A stretch of 64,000 nucleotides of DNA from Pseudomonas sp. TTU2014-080ASC (GTDB lineage: Bacteria; Pseudomonadota; Gammaproteobacteria; Pseudomonadales; Pseudomonadaceae): positions 1 to 64,000 of the forward strand of contig NZ_LKKK01000014.1 in NCBI RefSeq assembly GCF_001446935.1, given 5' to 3'. How positions within the stretch are numbered: the first letter of the stretch is position 1; every line of letters starts with the position of its first letter. Positions 46,503-55,540 of the stretch are shown one piece after another. Both the position numbers and the translations under genes were made by a program. The notes below the pieces were generated by a model that was not told the DNA's origin, did not search any database, and saw only the letters and a program-made list of their open reading frames with translations.

Positions 46503-48787
46503 ATCGATTTCCTCCGACCACCACGAACTTCAGGTGCCATACGCTCTTTGGGAAGAATTCGTGGCAATTCGGACATGGGAATCACGCCCTCAATTACATG
46601 ATCGATAGCGCTGTCACGCATGGTGATCAGCCCGGAGTCGAGCGCCCGCCAGCGTAACTCTCCGATCGGAGGCTGGCTCGATATAGCATTGCGGATGTCG
46701 TCATCCACACCCATGTATTCAATGATTGCTACGCGGCCGCGTGTTCCCCGGCCACCACAGTTTTCACAGCCCTTGCCTTCGAAACAACGGAAATCATCAG
46801 GAGCGCCGTCCGGGAACAGCTCTGCAAGGATTTCAGGGTCGGGCTCAGCGGGTTGGCGACAATGTTTACAAATTCGTTTGGCTAAGCGCTGCGCAATAAC
46901 AGCCAATAGCTCTGCCGCAATCGAGTTGGGGTGTATCCCCAGATCATACAAACGCTGCAGCGAATCGACGGCGTCGTTACTGTGCAGTGTTGATAGAACA
47001 ATGTGACCGGTTTGTGAGGCGCGGATAGCCTCTAGTGCAGTTTCCTTGTCACGGATTTCACCGACCATGATTACGTCCGGGTCCTGCCGTACAAAGGAGC
47101 GCATTGCATCGGCGAAGTTAAAGCCGATATCACTGCGGACAGCAGTTTGTTGCACATTGTCGATCGAGTATTCGATGGGGTCCTCTACTGTAATCACTTT
47201 GCGACGCCCATCATCCGCCAAATTTTGCAGGCCTGCATAAAGAGTCGTTGATTTACCTGAGCCTGTAGGGCCAACGACAAGAACCAGGCCTGCTGGGTTG
47301 TCCAACAAGCGTTCGTAGTAGGAGCCAATGAGGGGAGACATGCCCAATTCGGCAACTGTCATCGCGCGGCCCGTCTGAGGCAGTAAGCGGATTACTGCAT
47401 ACTCACCATGGTGCGAGGGCTGAACTTGAACGCGCAGGTCGTAAGACATGTTCCGCAGTTGCAAGCGGGAGCGACCACCTTGTGGGAGCCTGCTTTCGGC
47501 AATATCGAGGGCTGCACGCAACTTTATGACGTTAATGATTCCTCTGAATTCACGAGGGCTCAGCGGATACTGCGGCAAGTCTTGTAGATCGCCATCCACC
47601 CGTAGGCGTATGCGTACACGCTTACCGTACTTCTCAATGTGAATATCACTAGCCTTATTCCTGACCGCATCCATCAGAATGGCTTCGTAGACTGAAACGA
47701 GATACGGACTGACATGGTCACGGTCTTCCTCGACTTCATCCGTTTCTTCTGGATCCGATTGCTGCGCGCGCACGTCGTCAAGCTGCGCGGGTGATGCGTG
47801 TTCTGCGGCAAAACGCCGCCCTTGAGCGCACAGGTTGAGAGCGGACCAAACGCGTCTGAAGTCTGTAGGCGTCACCAACCAACACTCTACGCTGAGATTG
47901 GGGCTTAAGCGCTCCACCATGTCAGCCCGTGCATCTGGGTTATCGGTGATAAATGTTAGAGTTGTATCACTTTGCGCAACGGGAATAAGCCGCGATAAAT
48001 CCAGAAACGCTCTGGAGAAACGGCGGAACAGTGCAACGTTAAGAGAAGGTATGAGTGTGTCGGCATCCACAAACTTCATATCGCGTTGAATTGCCAATGA
48101 GCGATATAAGCTTACTTCCTCAACATTCAGTTTGCGGTTAAGGATATCCAGTACATTGCTGCCTTCAGCCGCGGCCTGGGCTTTGGCTTGCTCGAGTGAT
48201 GGTTCACTGACCATCCCCATGTCGATGAGAATTTGTTCGGAGTTGCGGTTGAAGTCTACGCGGCCAAGCGATTGAGCGCGTTGAAGTCTACCACTGCACT
48301 TTACGTACATAGACAGTGTAGATTCAGTGCCTATTTTATCCTCAAGGCACACCAAGTTCCCGCCTTCGCGCAGATAACTTTGGAGCTTTTGAATGTTGGA
48401 TATAAAAGTCGTGCATAGAACGAGGTCACATTGGCTGTCTAGCTCGAAATTAGACTCTGCCGGTTGCGCAATTACGACAATGTTGTCGAGGCCTAGGCGC
48501 ATGAACCGCTCTTTGGCGGCTTCTGCTAAATAGCTGTTTTGCTCGATGTAAAAGACCTTATAGGCGAGCTGAGAAAGTACGGCAGCAAAATATCCTGAGC
48601 CGCCTCCAACATGCATGACTACATCGGTAGGGCTTATATCTGGAAGAATCGACAAAATAAGGCCGACTACCTCAGCCCTTGGGATTGAGTGCCCAGTCGT
48701 GGAAAGCGGCAGATCTTTTCCGTTGATGAAGTCACTTCTAGAAACAGATCTTAACGCCGAGCGAATCCTGGGGTGATTGTTTTCCAT
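46499..48787 (-). CDS. Fusion of PCMT-like methyltransferase and GspE/PilB-type secretion ATPase
   Basis: 762 residues with AGGAG seven bases before the ATG. Residues about 10-175 resemble protein-L-isoaspartate O-methyltransferase (KDLPLSTTGHSIPRAEVVG; SAM motif HVGGGSGYFAAVLSQLAYKV). About 180-335 form an MshEN/T2SSE N-terminal domain (ILIDMGMVSEPSLEQAKAQA). An acidic linker (DPEETDEVEEDRD) leads to the ATPase (about 358-740): ASDIHIE, Walker A GPTGSGKST (506-514), EDPIEY, Walker B DVIMVGEIRD (571-580), His box TGHIVLSTLHSNDA, and zinc-site cysteines C640, C643, C674, C677. All ATPase motifs are intact. No pilin, platform protein or secretin is nearby. This architecture is not one I know. 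It is the first gene of the operon with MoxR. Confidence 0.85.
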   Translation of the reverse strand: MENNHPRIRSALRSVSRSDFINGKDLPLSTTGHSIPRAEVVGLILSILPDISPTDVVMHVGGGSGYFAAVLSQLAYKVFYIEQNSYLAEAAKERFMRLGLDNIVVIAQPAESNFELDSQCDLVLCTTFISNIQKLQSYLREGGNLVCLEDKIGTESTLSMYVKCSGRLQRAQSLGRVDFNRNSEQILIDMGMVSEPSLEQAKAQAAAEGSNVLDILNRKLNVEEVSLYRSLAIQRDMKFVDADTLIPSLNVALFRRFSRAFLDLSRLIPVAQSDTTLTFITDNPDARADMVERLSPNLSVECWLVTPTDFRRVWSALNLCAQGRRFAAEHASPAQLDDVRAQQSDPEETDEVEEDRDHVSPYLVSVYEAILMDAVRNKASDIHIEKYGKRVRIRLRVDGDLQDLPQYPLSPREFRGIINVIKLRAALDIAESRLPQGGRSRLQLRNMSYDLRVQVQPSHHGEYAVIRLLPQTGRAMTVAELGMSPLIGSYYERLLDNPAGLVLVVGPTGSGKSTTLYAGLQNLADDGRRKVITVEDPIEYSIDNVQQTAVRSDIGFNFADAMRSFVRQDPDVIMVGEIRDKETALEAIRASQTGHIVLSTLHSNDAVDSLQRLYDLGIHPNSIAAELLAVIAQRLAKRICKHCRQPAEPDPEILAELFPDGAPDDFRCFEGKGCENCGGRGTRGRVAIIEYMGVDDDIRNAISSQPPIGELRWRALDSGLITMRDSAIDHVIEGVIPMSELPRILPKERMAPEVRGGRRKSI

Positions 48788-49475
48788 TAAATACTCCTAC
48801 TGCAGTGCTAATGTTAAATGCACCTAGGTTTACGAGCGATCTTTGGTATGTTTTTAATTATTAATTTAACAACTATTAATTGGTTGATATTCCAGGTTAT
48901 AGCTAAATAGTGCCGAAGTGCGCGACTGGGTAGCAACAATTGTTAGCAGGTGTTGTTCTAGTCTATTGTTTTTTAGAAGCTTTGTGTTTGATGTGCGCCA
49001 TTGAAACTGCAAAATTCTGCAAATTTAAAAGTCTTGGGCGTAATGAAATGCCAAGTTTTGGGGATGGTGTTTTGGTATTTGTTTGATCTAGCTGCTTTTG
49101 GGTGTAGCTTTGATCAATTGTGAATTTTGATCAGAATCTAAATTTATAATTGGTTCTAAATTGTTTAGAGTTGATTATTGTATAGATGGTATTGGCTGGT
49201 TTGATTTGTTTTTTTGGGGGTGTATGCCAAGGTGTCAATTAAGATGCTTTTCAAATTGGCGAATGAATGATTAACAATGTTGCTAATAAGCTCTGGTTGG
49301 CAGGCACTATTGGGCGATTGGGCACAAGTTGCTATCTACTTCTGAAGTGTTAATGCCGTTAAGGGAGACTCAGCCACACTTTGGCCTTTTAAGGCAGTGT
49401 TTAGCTGTGCTCAGCATTTGAGCTAATGAGGGGGGCAGTCTGTCGAATTACTGAGTCAGTAGCGAAGGCGGGGAA
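48788..49475. promoter_or_regulatory. AT-rich gene-free region upstream of the methyltransferase-GspE operon
   Basis: About 690 bases with no convincing gene, clearly richer in A/T than flanking core DNA (for example ATTATTAATTTAACAACTAT at 48860-48879). It contains the direct repeat TTTGATCA at 49109-49116 and 49126-49133 (17 bp apart) and a related TTTGATC at about 49082. It should hold the promoter of the 48787 gene and resembles foreign DNA that nucleoid proteins such as MvaT silence (inference). Confidence 0.5.
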
Positions 49476-49504
49476 GGTGGAGTGGGGCGTGCCGGTACTC
49501 CACC
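49476..49504. terminator. Hairpin past the aminotransferase stop
   Basis: A perfect 8-bp inverted repeat GGTGGAGT/ACTCCACC with a 13-nt loop, 11 bases after the aminotransferase stop codon. No T-tract follows, so termination is only probable. It also marks the right edge of the AT-rich island. Confidence 0.4.
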
Positions 49505-49514
49505 TGTGCTGCAA

Positions 49515-50756
49515 TTAGCTGCCAGAAGAGTGTTTGCGACTTTTACTGTCTTTAGCTGGTTCAAATCCATCCGCGCGGAACATCGCTTTGATTCCTCGGA
49601 TTGCCTGACGGGTACGGTCCTGGTTTTCGATCAGGGCAAAACGTACGTGATCATCGCCGTAATCACCGAAACCAATGCCTGGAGATACGCAAACCTTGGC
49701 TTCATGCAGCAGCTTTTTCGCGAACTCCAGCGAACCCAAATGGGCATATTGCTCTGGAATTTTCGCCCAGATGTACATGGACGCTTTAGGGTTTTCGACC
49801 ATCCAGCCCAGCTCATGCAGGCCTTTAACCAACAGGTTGCGGCGTTGGCGATATTGCTCGGCAATATCGCGTACACATTGTTGGTCCCCCTCGAGCGCTG
49901 CGATGGCAGCCACTTGTAGCGGGGTGAAGGTGCCGTAGTCGTGGTAGCTCTTGATGCGGGCGAGGGCGTTGACCAGTTCTTTGTTGCCGACCATAAAGCC
50001 GATGCGCCACCCAGCCATGTTGTAGCTCTTGGACAGAGTAAAGAACTCAACGGCAATGTCTTTAGCGCCGGGCACTTGCATGATTGACGGAGCTTTCCAG
50101 CCGTCGTACACGATGTCTGCATAGGCCAAGTCATGCACCACAAGCACGTTGTACTGTTTGGCCAGTGCAACCACACGCTCGAAGAAGTCCAGCTCGACAC
50201 ATTGAGCAGTCGGGTTGGAAGGGAAACCTAGAATCATCATCTTCGGCTTTGGAATCGACTCGCGAATGGCCCGTTCCAGCTCATTGAAGAAGTCCACGCC
50301 CGGAATCAGCGGCACAGAGCGCACTTGCGCGCCTGCAATCACAGCACCGTAGATATGAATCGGGTAACTGGGGTTAGGTACCAGAACGGTATCGCCACTA
50401 TCTAGGGTAGCCAGCATCAGATGAGCCAGTCCCTCTTTAGAGCCGATGGTGACAATGGCTTCGCTTTCCGGGTCGATCTCGACGTCGTAGCGATCCTGAT
50501 ACCAGCGCGAAATGGCGCGACGCAGGCGCGGAATGCCGCGGGAAGTCGAATAACCGTGAGTGTCCTCGCGTTGAGCGACTTGCACCAATTTCTCGACGAT
50601 ATGTGGCGGCGTAGCCCCGTCAGGGTTACCCATGCTGAAGTCGATGATGTCTTCGCCACGGCGGCGTGCGGCCATCTTTAGTTCAGCTGTGATATTGAAA
50701 ACGTAAGGGGGGAGACGATCGATGCGCGCAAAGCGGCGCGGAGCTTGTTCAGCCAT
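49515..50756 (-). CDS. alaC: Alanine-synthesising aminotransferase, AlaC-like
   Basis: 413 residues, fold-type I PLP enzyme. MGNPDGATPPHIVEKLVQ, TIGSKEGLAHLM for cofactor, FPSNPTAQCVEL, and SKSYNMAGWRIGF with the PLP-binding Lys, then RFALIENQDR with the substrate-carboxylate Arg. Matches AlaC/YfdZ, which makes L-alanine from pyruvate and glutamate. GAGGAAAGC stands before the ATG at 50756. First core gene after the island. Confidence 0.9.
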   Translation of the reverse strand: MAEQAPRRFARIDRLPPYVFNITAELKMAARRRGEDIIDFSMGNPDGATPPHIVEKLVQVAQREDTHGYSTSRGIPRLRRAISRWYQDRYDVEIDPESEAIVTIGSKEGLAHLMLATLDSGDTVLVPNPSYPIHIYGAVIAGAQVRSVPLIPGVDFFNELERAIRESIPKPKMMILGFPSNPTAQCVELDFFERVVALAKQYNVLVVHDLAYADIVYDGWKAPSIMQVPGAKDIAVEFFTLSKSYNMAGWRIGFMVGNKELVNALARIKSYHDYGTFTPLQVAAIAALEGDQQCVRDIAEQYRQRRNLLVKGLHELGWMVENPKASMYIWAKIPEQYAHLGSLEFAKKLLHEAKVCVSPGIGFGDYGDDHVRFALIENQDRTRQAIRGIKAMFRADGFEPAKDSKSRKHSSGS

Positions 50757-50882
50757 GCTTTCCTCGAGGACGTAAGCGCCCGGAACCGTCCGAGCGACGT
50801 TGGCCAGTGTGCTGGCCGATGGCGAAGATATGCCGACGCAGTTGATCTGTCTAGTGTTGTTCCCCGTTTATATATGGCAAAG

Positions 50883-50909
50883 AAAAGCCCCGCACAAGGC
50901 GGGGCTTTT
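50883..50909. terminator. Terminator of acnB
   Basis: A perfect 11-bp stem AAAAGCCCCGC/GCGGGGCTTTT with a 5-nt loop, flanked by A/T runs. It lies between acnB's stop and the aminotransferase start, both on the minus strand. Confidence 0.85.
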
Positions 50910-50926
50910 CATGACGCTTTTACTGC

Positions 50927-53536
50927 TTAAACCTGAACGGCTGGAATCTTCGCGTTAGCAGCTGCTTCGCGGAATTCAGCGATCTGGTCGAAGCTCAGGT
51001 AGCGGTAAACGTCGGCAGCCATGCTGTCGATGTCTTTCGCGTACGCCATGTACTCTTCAACAGTCGGCAGTTTGCCGATGATCGAAGCGACAGCAGCCAG
51101 TTCGGCCGATGCCAGGTACACGTTAGTGGCGTCACCCAAGCGGTTCGGGAAGTTACGGGTCGAAGTGGAGACCACAGTCGAACCTGTCTGCACGCGAGCT
51201 TGGTTACCCATGCACAGCGAGCAGCCCGGCATTTCCATGCGCGCACCGGCTTTGCCGTAGATGCCGTAGTAGCCTTCTTCGGTCAGCTGGTGAGCATCCA
51301 TCTTGGTTGGCGGAGCCAGCCACAGACGAGTCGGGATGCCACCTTTGACTTTGTCCAGCAGCTTACCAGCAGCGCGGAAGTGACCGATGTTGGTCATGCA
51401 GGAACCGATGAACACTTCGTCGATCTTGTCACCAGCCACTGTGGACAGCAGGCGGGCATCGTCCGGGTCGTTCGGCGCGCAGAGCACAGGCTCTTTGACG
51501 TCGGCCAGGTCGATTTCGATAACGGCAGCGTATTCGGCGTCTTTGTCGGCTTCCAGCAGTTGTGGCTTGGCCAACCAGGCTTCCATCGCTTGAGCACGAC
51601 GCTCCAGAGTACGGGCATCGCCGTAGCCTTCGCTGATCATCCAGCGCAGCAGGGTGATGTTGGACTTCAGGTACTCGGCAATGGACTCTTCCGGCAGCTT
51701 GATGGTGCAACCTGCAGCGGAGCGCTCGGCAGAGGCGTCGGACAGCTCAAACGCTTGCTCTACGGTCAGCTCGTTCAGGCCTTCAATCTCAAGGATGCGG
51801 CCAGAGAAGATGTTCTTCTTGCCTTTCTTCTCTACGGTCAGCAGGCCAGCCTGAATCGCGTAGTAAGGAATGGCATGAACCAGGTCACGCAGGGTAATGC
51901 CAGGTTGCATTTTGCCTTTGAAGCGAACAAGTACCGACTCCGGCATGTCCAGCGGCATTACGCCAGTGGCAGCAGCGAAGGCTACCAGGCCAGAACCAGC
52001 CGGGAAGCTGATGCCGATCGGGAAGCGGGTGTGGGAGTCACCACCAGTACCAACGGTATCCGGCAGCAGCATACGGTTCAGCCAGCTGTGGATAATGCCG
52101 TCGCCTGGACGCAGGGAAACACCGCCGCGGGTCTTGATGAAGTCAGGCAGGGTGTGGTGCGTGGTTACGTCGATCGGCTTCGGATAAGCAGCAGTGTGGC
52201 AGAAGGACTGCATTACCAGATCGGCGGAGAAGCCCAGGCAAGCCAGATCTTTCAGCTCGTCACGGGTCATCGGGCCAGTGGTGTCCTGGGAGCCAACGGT
52301 GGTCATCTTAGGCTCGCAGTAGGTGCCCGGACGAACGCCTTGACCTTCTGGCAGACCGCAAGCACGGCCAACCATTTTTTGAGCCAGGGTGAAACCTTTG
52401 CCGCTGTCAGCAGGAGCAACTGGCTTCTTGAACAGGTCGCTAGCGCCGAGGCCCAGCTCAGCACGGGCTTTTTCAGTCAGACCGCGACCGATGATCAGTG
52501 GGATACGGCCGCCAGCACGAACTTCGTCCAACAGCACGTCGGTTTTCAGTTCGAAGGTGGTTACCAGCTCATCGCTGCCATTGCGGCGCACTTCGCCTTT
52601 GAACGGGTAAACGTCAATCACGTCGCCCATGGCCAGGTTGGTGCAATCGAATTCGATCGGCAGAGCGCCGGCGTCTTCCATGGTGTTGTAGAAGATCGGA
52701 GCGATTTTGGTGCCGAAGCAGAAGCCACCAGCACGCTTGTTCGGTACGTAAGGAATGTCGTCACCGAAGAACCACAGTACCGAGTTGGTAGCGGACTTAC
52801 GGGAAGAGCCAGTACCTACAACGTCACCTACATAAGCAACCGGGTAGCCCTTGGCTTTAACTTCTTCGATTTGTTTCAGCGGGCCAACAGCGCCCGGCTG
52901 AACCGGCTCAATGCCGTCACGGGCCATTTTCAGCATGGCCAGGGCGTGCAGCGGGATGTCAGGACGCGACCAAGCATCCGGAGCTGGAGACAGGTCGTCA
53001 GTGTTGGTTTCGCCTGGCACCTTGAACACGGTCAAGGTGATCTTTTCAGCAACGGCTGGTTTGGCTTTGAACCACTCACCGTCAGCCCAGGATTGCAGCA
53101 CTGCTTTGGCAGCAGCGTTGCCTTTCTTGGCGCGCTCAGCGACGTCGTGGAAGGCGTCGAACATCAGCAGGGTGTGCTTCAGTTGTTCTGCAGCGACTTC
53201 TGCAAGATCAGCGCTGTCGAGAAGCTCAACCATGGTGGCGATGTTGTAACCACCTTGCATGGTGCCGAGCAGTTCAACTGCGCGCTTCTTGTCGATCAGC
53301 GGGGAGGTAGCTTCGCCTTTGGCAACGGCAGAGAGGAAGCCCGCCTTAACGTAGGCTGCTTCGTCAACTCCTGGTGGTACGCGATTGGTGATCAGATCAA
53401 GAAGAAACTCTTCTTCACCAGCCGGCGGGGATTTCAGCAGCTCGACCAGGCCTGCGGTTTGTTCGGCGTTCAGCGGCTGGGGCACGACACCCTGAGCGGC
53501 ACGCTCTGCTACATGTTTGCGATAGGCTTCAAGCAC
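50927..53536 (-). CDS. acnB: Aconitate hydratase B
   Basis: 869 residues from a GTG at 53536, chosen over the ATG at 53551 because GAGG lies about 9 nt before it and [16 protein letters not shown] is the family N-terminus; 869 also matches the length I recall for P. aeruginosa AcnB. N-terminal HEAT-like domain (about 1-160), then the swivelling domain and the catalytic core. Fe-S ligands are in [10 protein letters not shown] and [12 protein letters not shown]. It isomerises citrate to isocitrate in the TCA cycle; the apoprotein of AcnB in E. coli also binds mRNA. The upstream leader carries unusual inverted repeats. Confidence 0.97.
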   Translation of the reverse strand: MLEAYRKHVAERAAQGVVPQPLNAEQTAGLVELLKSPPAGEEEFLLDLITNRVPPGVDEAAYVKAGFLSAVAKGEATSPLIDKKRAVELLGTMQGGYNIATMVELLDSADLAEVAAEQLKHTLLMFDAFHDVAERAKKGNAAAKAVLQSWADGEWFKAKPAVAEKITLTVFKVPGETNTDDLSPAPDAWSRPDIPLHALAMLKMARDGIEPVQPGAVGPLKQIEEVKAKGYPVAYVGDVVGTGSSRKSATNSVLWFFGDDIPYVPNKRAGGFCFGTKIAPIFYNTMEDAGALPIEFDCTNLAMGDVIDVYPFKGEVRRNGSDELVTTFELKTDVLLDEVRAGGRIPLIIGRGLTEKARAELGLGASDLFKKPVAPADSGKGFTLAQKMVGRACGLPEGQGVRPGTYCEPKMTTVGSQDTTGPMTRDELKDLACLGFSADLVMQSFCHTAAYPKPIDVTTHHTLPDFIKTRGGVSLRPGDGIIHSWLNRMLLPDTVGTGGDSHTRFPIGISFPAGSGLVAFAAATGVMPLDMPESVLVRFKGKMQPGITLRDLVHAIPYYAIQAGLLTVEKKGKKNIFSGRILEIEGLNELTVEQAFELSDASAERSAAGCTIKLPEESIAEYLKSNITLLRWMISEGYGDARTLERRAQAMEAWLAKPQLLEADKDAEYAAVIEIDLADVKEPVLCAPNDPDDARLLSTVAGDKIDEVFIGSCMTNIGHFRAAGKLLDKVKGGIPTRLWLAPPTKMDAHQLTEEGYYGIYGKAGARMEMPGCSLCMGNQARVQTGSTVVSTSTRNFPNRLGDATNVYLASAELAAVASIIGKLPTVEEYMAYAKDIDSMAADVYRYLSFDQIAEFREAAANAKIPAVQV

Positions 53537-53571
53537 AGTTATTACCCTCATCAGTTGTTCCGGGACTAACC

Positions 53572-53799
53572 GGAACGCGATCCAGAAAACAGCGTTCCAA
53601 GCGCATCTCGGCTTTATGGGCCGTTCTGCCTTGAATCGTTATCTTCCTGAAGAAGCTGCTTTCAAAGTTTTACGCCGGCAGGACGGGTTAGATGAGGGCT
53701 GGTGCAGAACCGTGATTAACTCTCGGCGCTGCACCAACGTCCAACCTGCAGGATCGACTGTGCTCGTGACGCTTTGAAAACAGCTTCCAACGGACGTTG
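53572..53799. other. Nested, mutually exclusive inverted repeats upstream of acnB
   Basis: Within the 390-base acnB/DUF1289 gap, which holds no gene: GGAACGC/GCGTTCC (53572-53578/53592-53598); a 16-nt pair with one mismatch, GAAGCTGCTTTCAAAG (53652-53667) against CTTTGAAAACAGCTTC (53772-53787); inside it TGGTGCAG/CTGCACCA (53700-53707/53729-53736); and a competing pair CAACGTCC/GGACGTTG (53735-53742/53792-53799). Such layered pairing suggests a structured RNA in the acnB leader or a small RNA. Strand and function are not known; no known RNA family is recognised. Confidence 0.5.
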
Positions 53800-53926
53800 C
53801 AGCCAAAAGATTGGCCGGAAGATTCTACTGGAAAGCTTTATCAAAGTTAAGTCGGCTCTGGGGTGATCTGTTACAGACAAAGGGCTAATATGCCCGCTTG
53901 TCCGCTACTCGTACTTGTCCTGCGTA

Positions 53927-54394
53927 ATGTCAAATCAGCGTATCAAAACCCCATGCATCGGCCTCTGTTCCACTGTTTACGGGGATTTGGTGTGTCGTGG
54001 GTGTAAGCGTTTTCACCATGAGGTAACTAGTTGGAACGCTTATACAGAAGAGCAGAAACAGGCTGTCTGGCATCGTCTCGAAGCGCTGCTTGTGCAAGTT
54101 ATTGCCGCCAAGCTTGTGGTATTTGACCCGGGCCGACTGCGATTTCAACTTGAGCAACGGCAAATTCGGTTTGTCCCTCAGCAGTCGCCGTATTGCTGGG
54201 CTTACCAGTTAATAGCCAGAGGTGCGCGGGTGATTAATCAGTTGGATGCGTATGGTGTGGTGTTGCTGCCCGAGTTTCGCGACTGGTCATTGCCTGATGT
54301 ACGCGATGCAATTGATCGGGAGTTCTTCCTTCTGTCTGAAGCGCATTATGAGCGCTATATCGCGCCTCGTTTTCTGCAGAACGGACTTGAATAA
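53927..54394 (+). CDS. DUF1289 family protein
   Basis: 155 residues. N-terminal DUF1289 segment TPCIGLCSTVYGDLVCRGC with four Cys spaced as in the family, probably binding metal, and the ARCxRFxxE-like continuation KRFHHEVTSWNAYTEEQK. The C-terminal half (about 60-155) is an extension without a recognised domain. The start at 53927 is the family ATG; a TTG lies four codons earlier. Divergent from acnB, as I recall in P. aeruginosa. Function unknown. Confidence 0.82.
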   Translation: MSNQRIKTPCIGLCSTVYGDLVCRGCKRFHHEVTSWNAYTEEQKQAVWHRLEALLVQVIAAKLVVFDPGRLRFQLEQRQIRFVPQQSPYCWAYQLIARGARVINQLDAYGVVLLPEFRDWSLPDVRDAIDREFFLLSEAHYERYIAPRFLQNGLE

Positions 54395-54421
54395 CTTCTG
54401 GCCGCCCGCGACGGCCAGAAG
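54395..54421. terminator. Hairpin between DUF1289 and Usp genes
   Basis: A perfect 10-bp stem CTTCTGGCCG/CGGCCAGAAG with a 7-nt loop between two convergent genes. Without T-tracts it is only a probable terminator. Confidence 0.5.
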
Positions 54422-54428
54422 CGATGCA

Positions 54429-55292
54429 TCAGTGTTGCGCCACTAGATCTTCTAAATGACCGATGATGTCATCGGGCTTAAGGACCAGTACATCCGTTTC
54501 AAGGCTATCCAGAACTACTTCAGCGGTGTTGCCAATCAACACGCCGGATAGCCCCGTGCGCGCCACTGTTCCCATGACCACGACGCTTGCCTTCAGCTGT
54601 TTGGCGGTTTGCGGGATATGCACATCAGCCGGACCTTCGACAATGTGTAGGCGCTCGTTGCTGATGTCGTATTCGCTTTGAAAGGCTTTGCAGTGTTCGC
54701 GATAGCGAGCCTCGATGGTTTCGCTGAGTTGGAAGGTCGGATCAGCCGCTGAGAGCATTGGGCTAGGGTGAGCGGAAATGACGTGTAGCTCGGATTTTGC
54801 CAGCGCGGCGATGTCATAACCGTGGCTGACGATACTGCTATGCAGAATGTGGTGCGCAGCATCGGCGTTACCGACATCGACTGCCGCCAGAACGACTCCG
54901 TCCGTCCATGGTGTATCAGTTTTCACCATCAGGACTGGAGCAGGGCAGTAACGTAGGATTTTCCAATCTTCAGGCGTCAGCAACGCCTTTTTCAGCGGAT
55001 TGTCTGCGACGTGCTGTTTGACGACTAAGCCGCAGCCTTCGCTCTGTTGGACGCGGACAATGGTTTGATGCAGTGTCTCCAGCCACTCTTGCTGAGCTGT
55101 GACGCTAAAGCCTTCATCTTTGAGGTTTTCGCTAAGCGAGCAGAGAAAATCGCTGTGATCGGCCTTTTTGTCACACACAAGAATGTGTAGGTGCGACTGC
55201 GTCACACTGGCAATTAGTTTGGCGCGTTTGAGGGCCAAGTCTTCGCTTCGTGATGGATCAACTACAACAAGAATGCTGCGTATTGCCTGCAT
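54429..55292 (-). CDS. Tandem universal stress protein (UspE-like)
   Basis: 287 residues with two UspA folds. The first (about 1-135) begins MQAIRSILVVVDPSRSEDLA; the second (about 140-280) has VLAAVDVGNADAAHH and the nucleotide-binding loop GTVARTGLSGVLIGNTAEVV (GxxGxxG-x-S/T type). GAGGAG precedes the ATG at 55292. Usp proteins accumulate on growth arrest, oxygen limitation or other stress. Intergenic space to the divergent miaE is about 250 bp, with no notable site seen. Confidence 0.87.
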   Translation of the reverse strand: MQAIRSILVVVDPSRSEDLALKRAKLIASVTQSHLHILVCDKKADHSDFLCSLSENLKDEGFSVTAQQEWLETLHQTIVRVQQSEGCGLVVKQHVADNPLKKALLTPEDWKILRYCPAPVLMVKTDTPWTDGVVLAAVDVGNADAAHHILHSSIVSHGYDIAALAKSELHVISAHPSPMLSAADPTFQLSETIEARYREHCKAFQSEYDISNERLHIVEGPADVHIPQTAKQLKASVVVMGTVARTGLSGVLIGNTAEVVLDSLETDVLVLKPDDIIGHLEDLVAQH

Positions 55293-55540
55293 GACCAGCT
55301 CCTCAAACGATTGTTTAAATTCACTATAAACGGCTGATTTGGCTTGCGATTGACGCGTGTCAATCGAACAGATGTTCTTGCTTCTGATCACCATTCGTAT
55401 AATGGCTGTTTTGTTTTATGTCTAACCCTACAGCGAGTCTATGCATTTTTCCGCCAAACACGCTGTCATTACCGCCAATAATGGCGACTTGTGCCGGGCT
55501 AGTGATGCTTGGTTAATAATTCTGAAACCTGTGTGCGCCA

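Noticed and set aside
46499-48787. A type IV pilus or type II secretion locus
   Set aside because: Only the ATPase is present; no pilin, prepilin peptidase, platform or secretin gene occurs in the window.
41041-49475. An intact prophage or integrative element
   Set aside because: There is no complete integrase, no structural, replication or transfer gene, and no direct repeat of the tRNA end was found by eye; only a decayed island is supported.
51200-53569. A very long open frame antisense to acnB
   Set aside because: It mirrors acnB codon positions, has no family resemblance, no ribosome site, and acnB itself is an unmistakable full-length gene.
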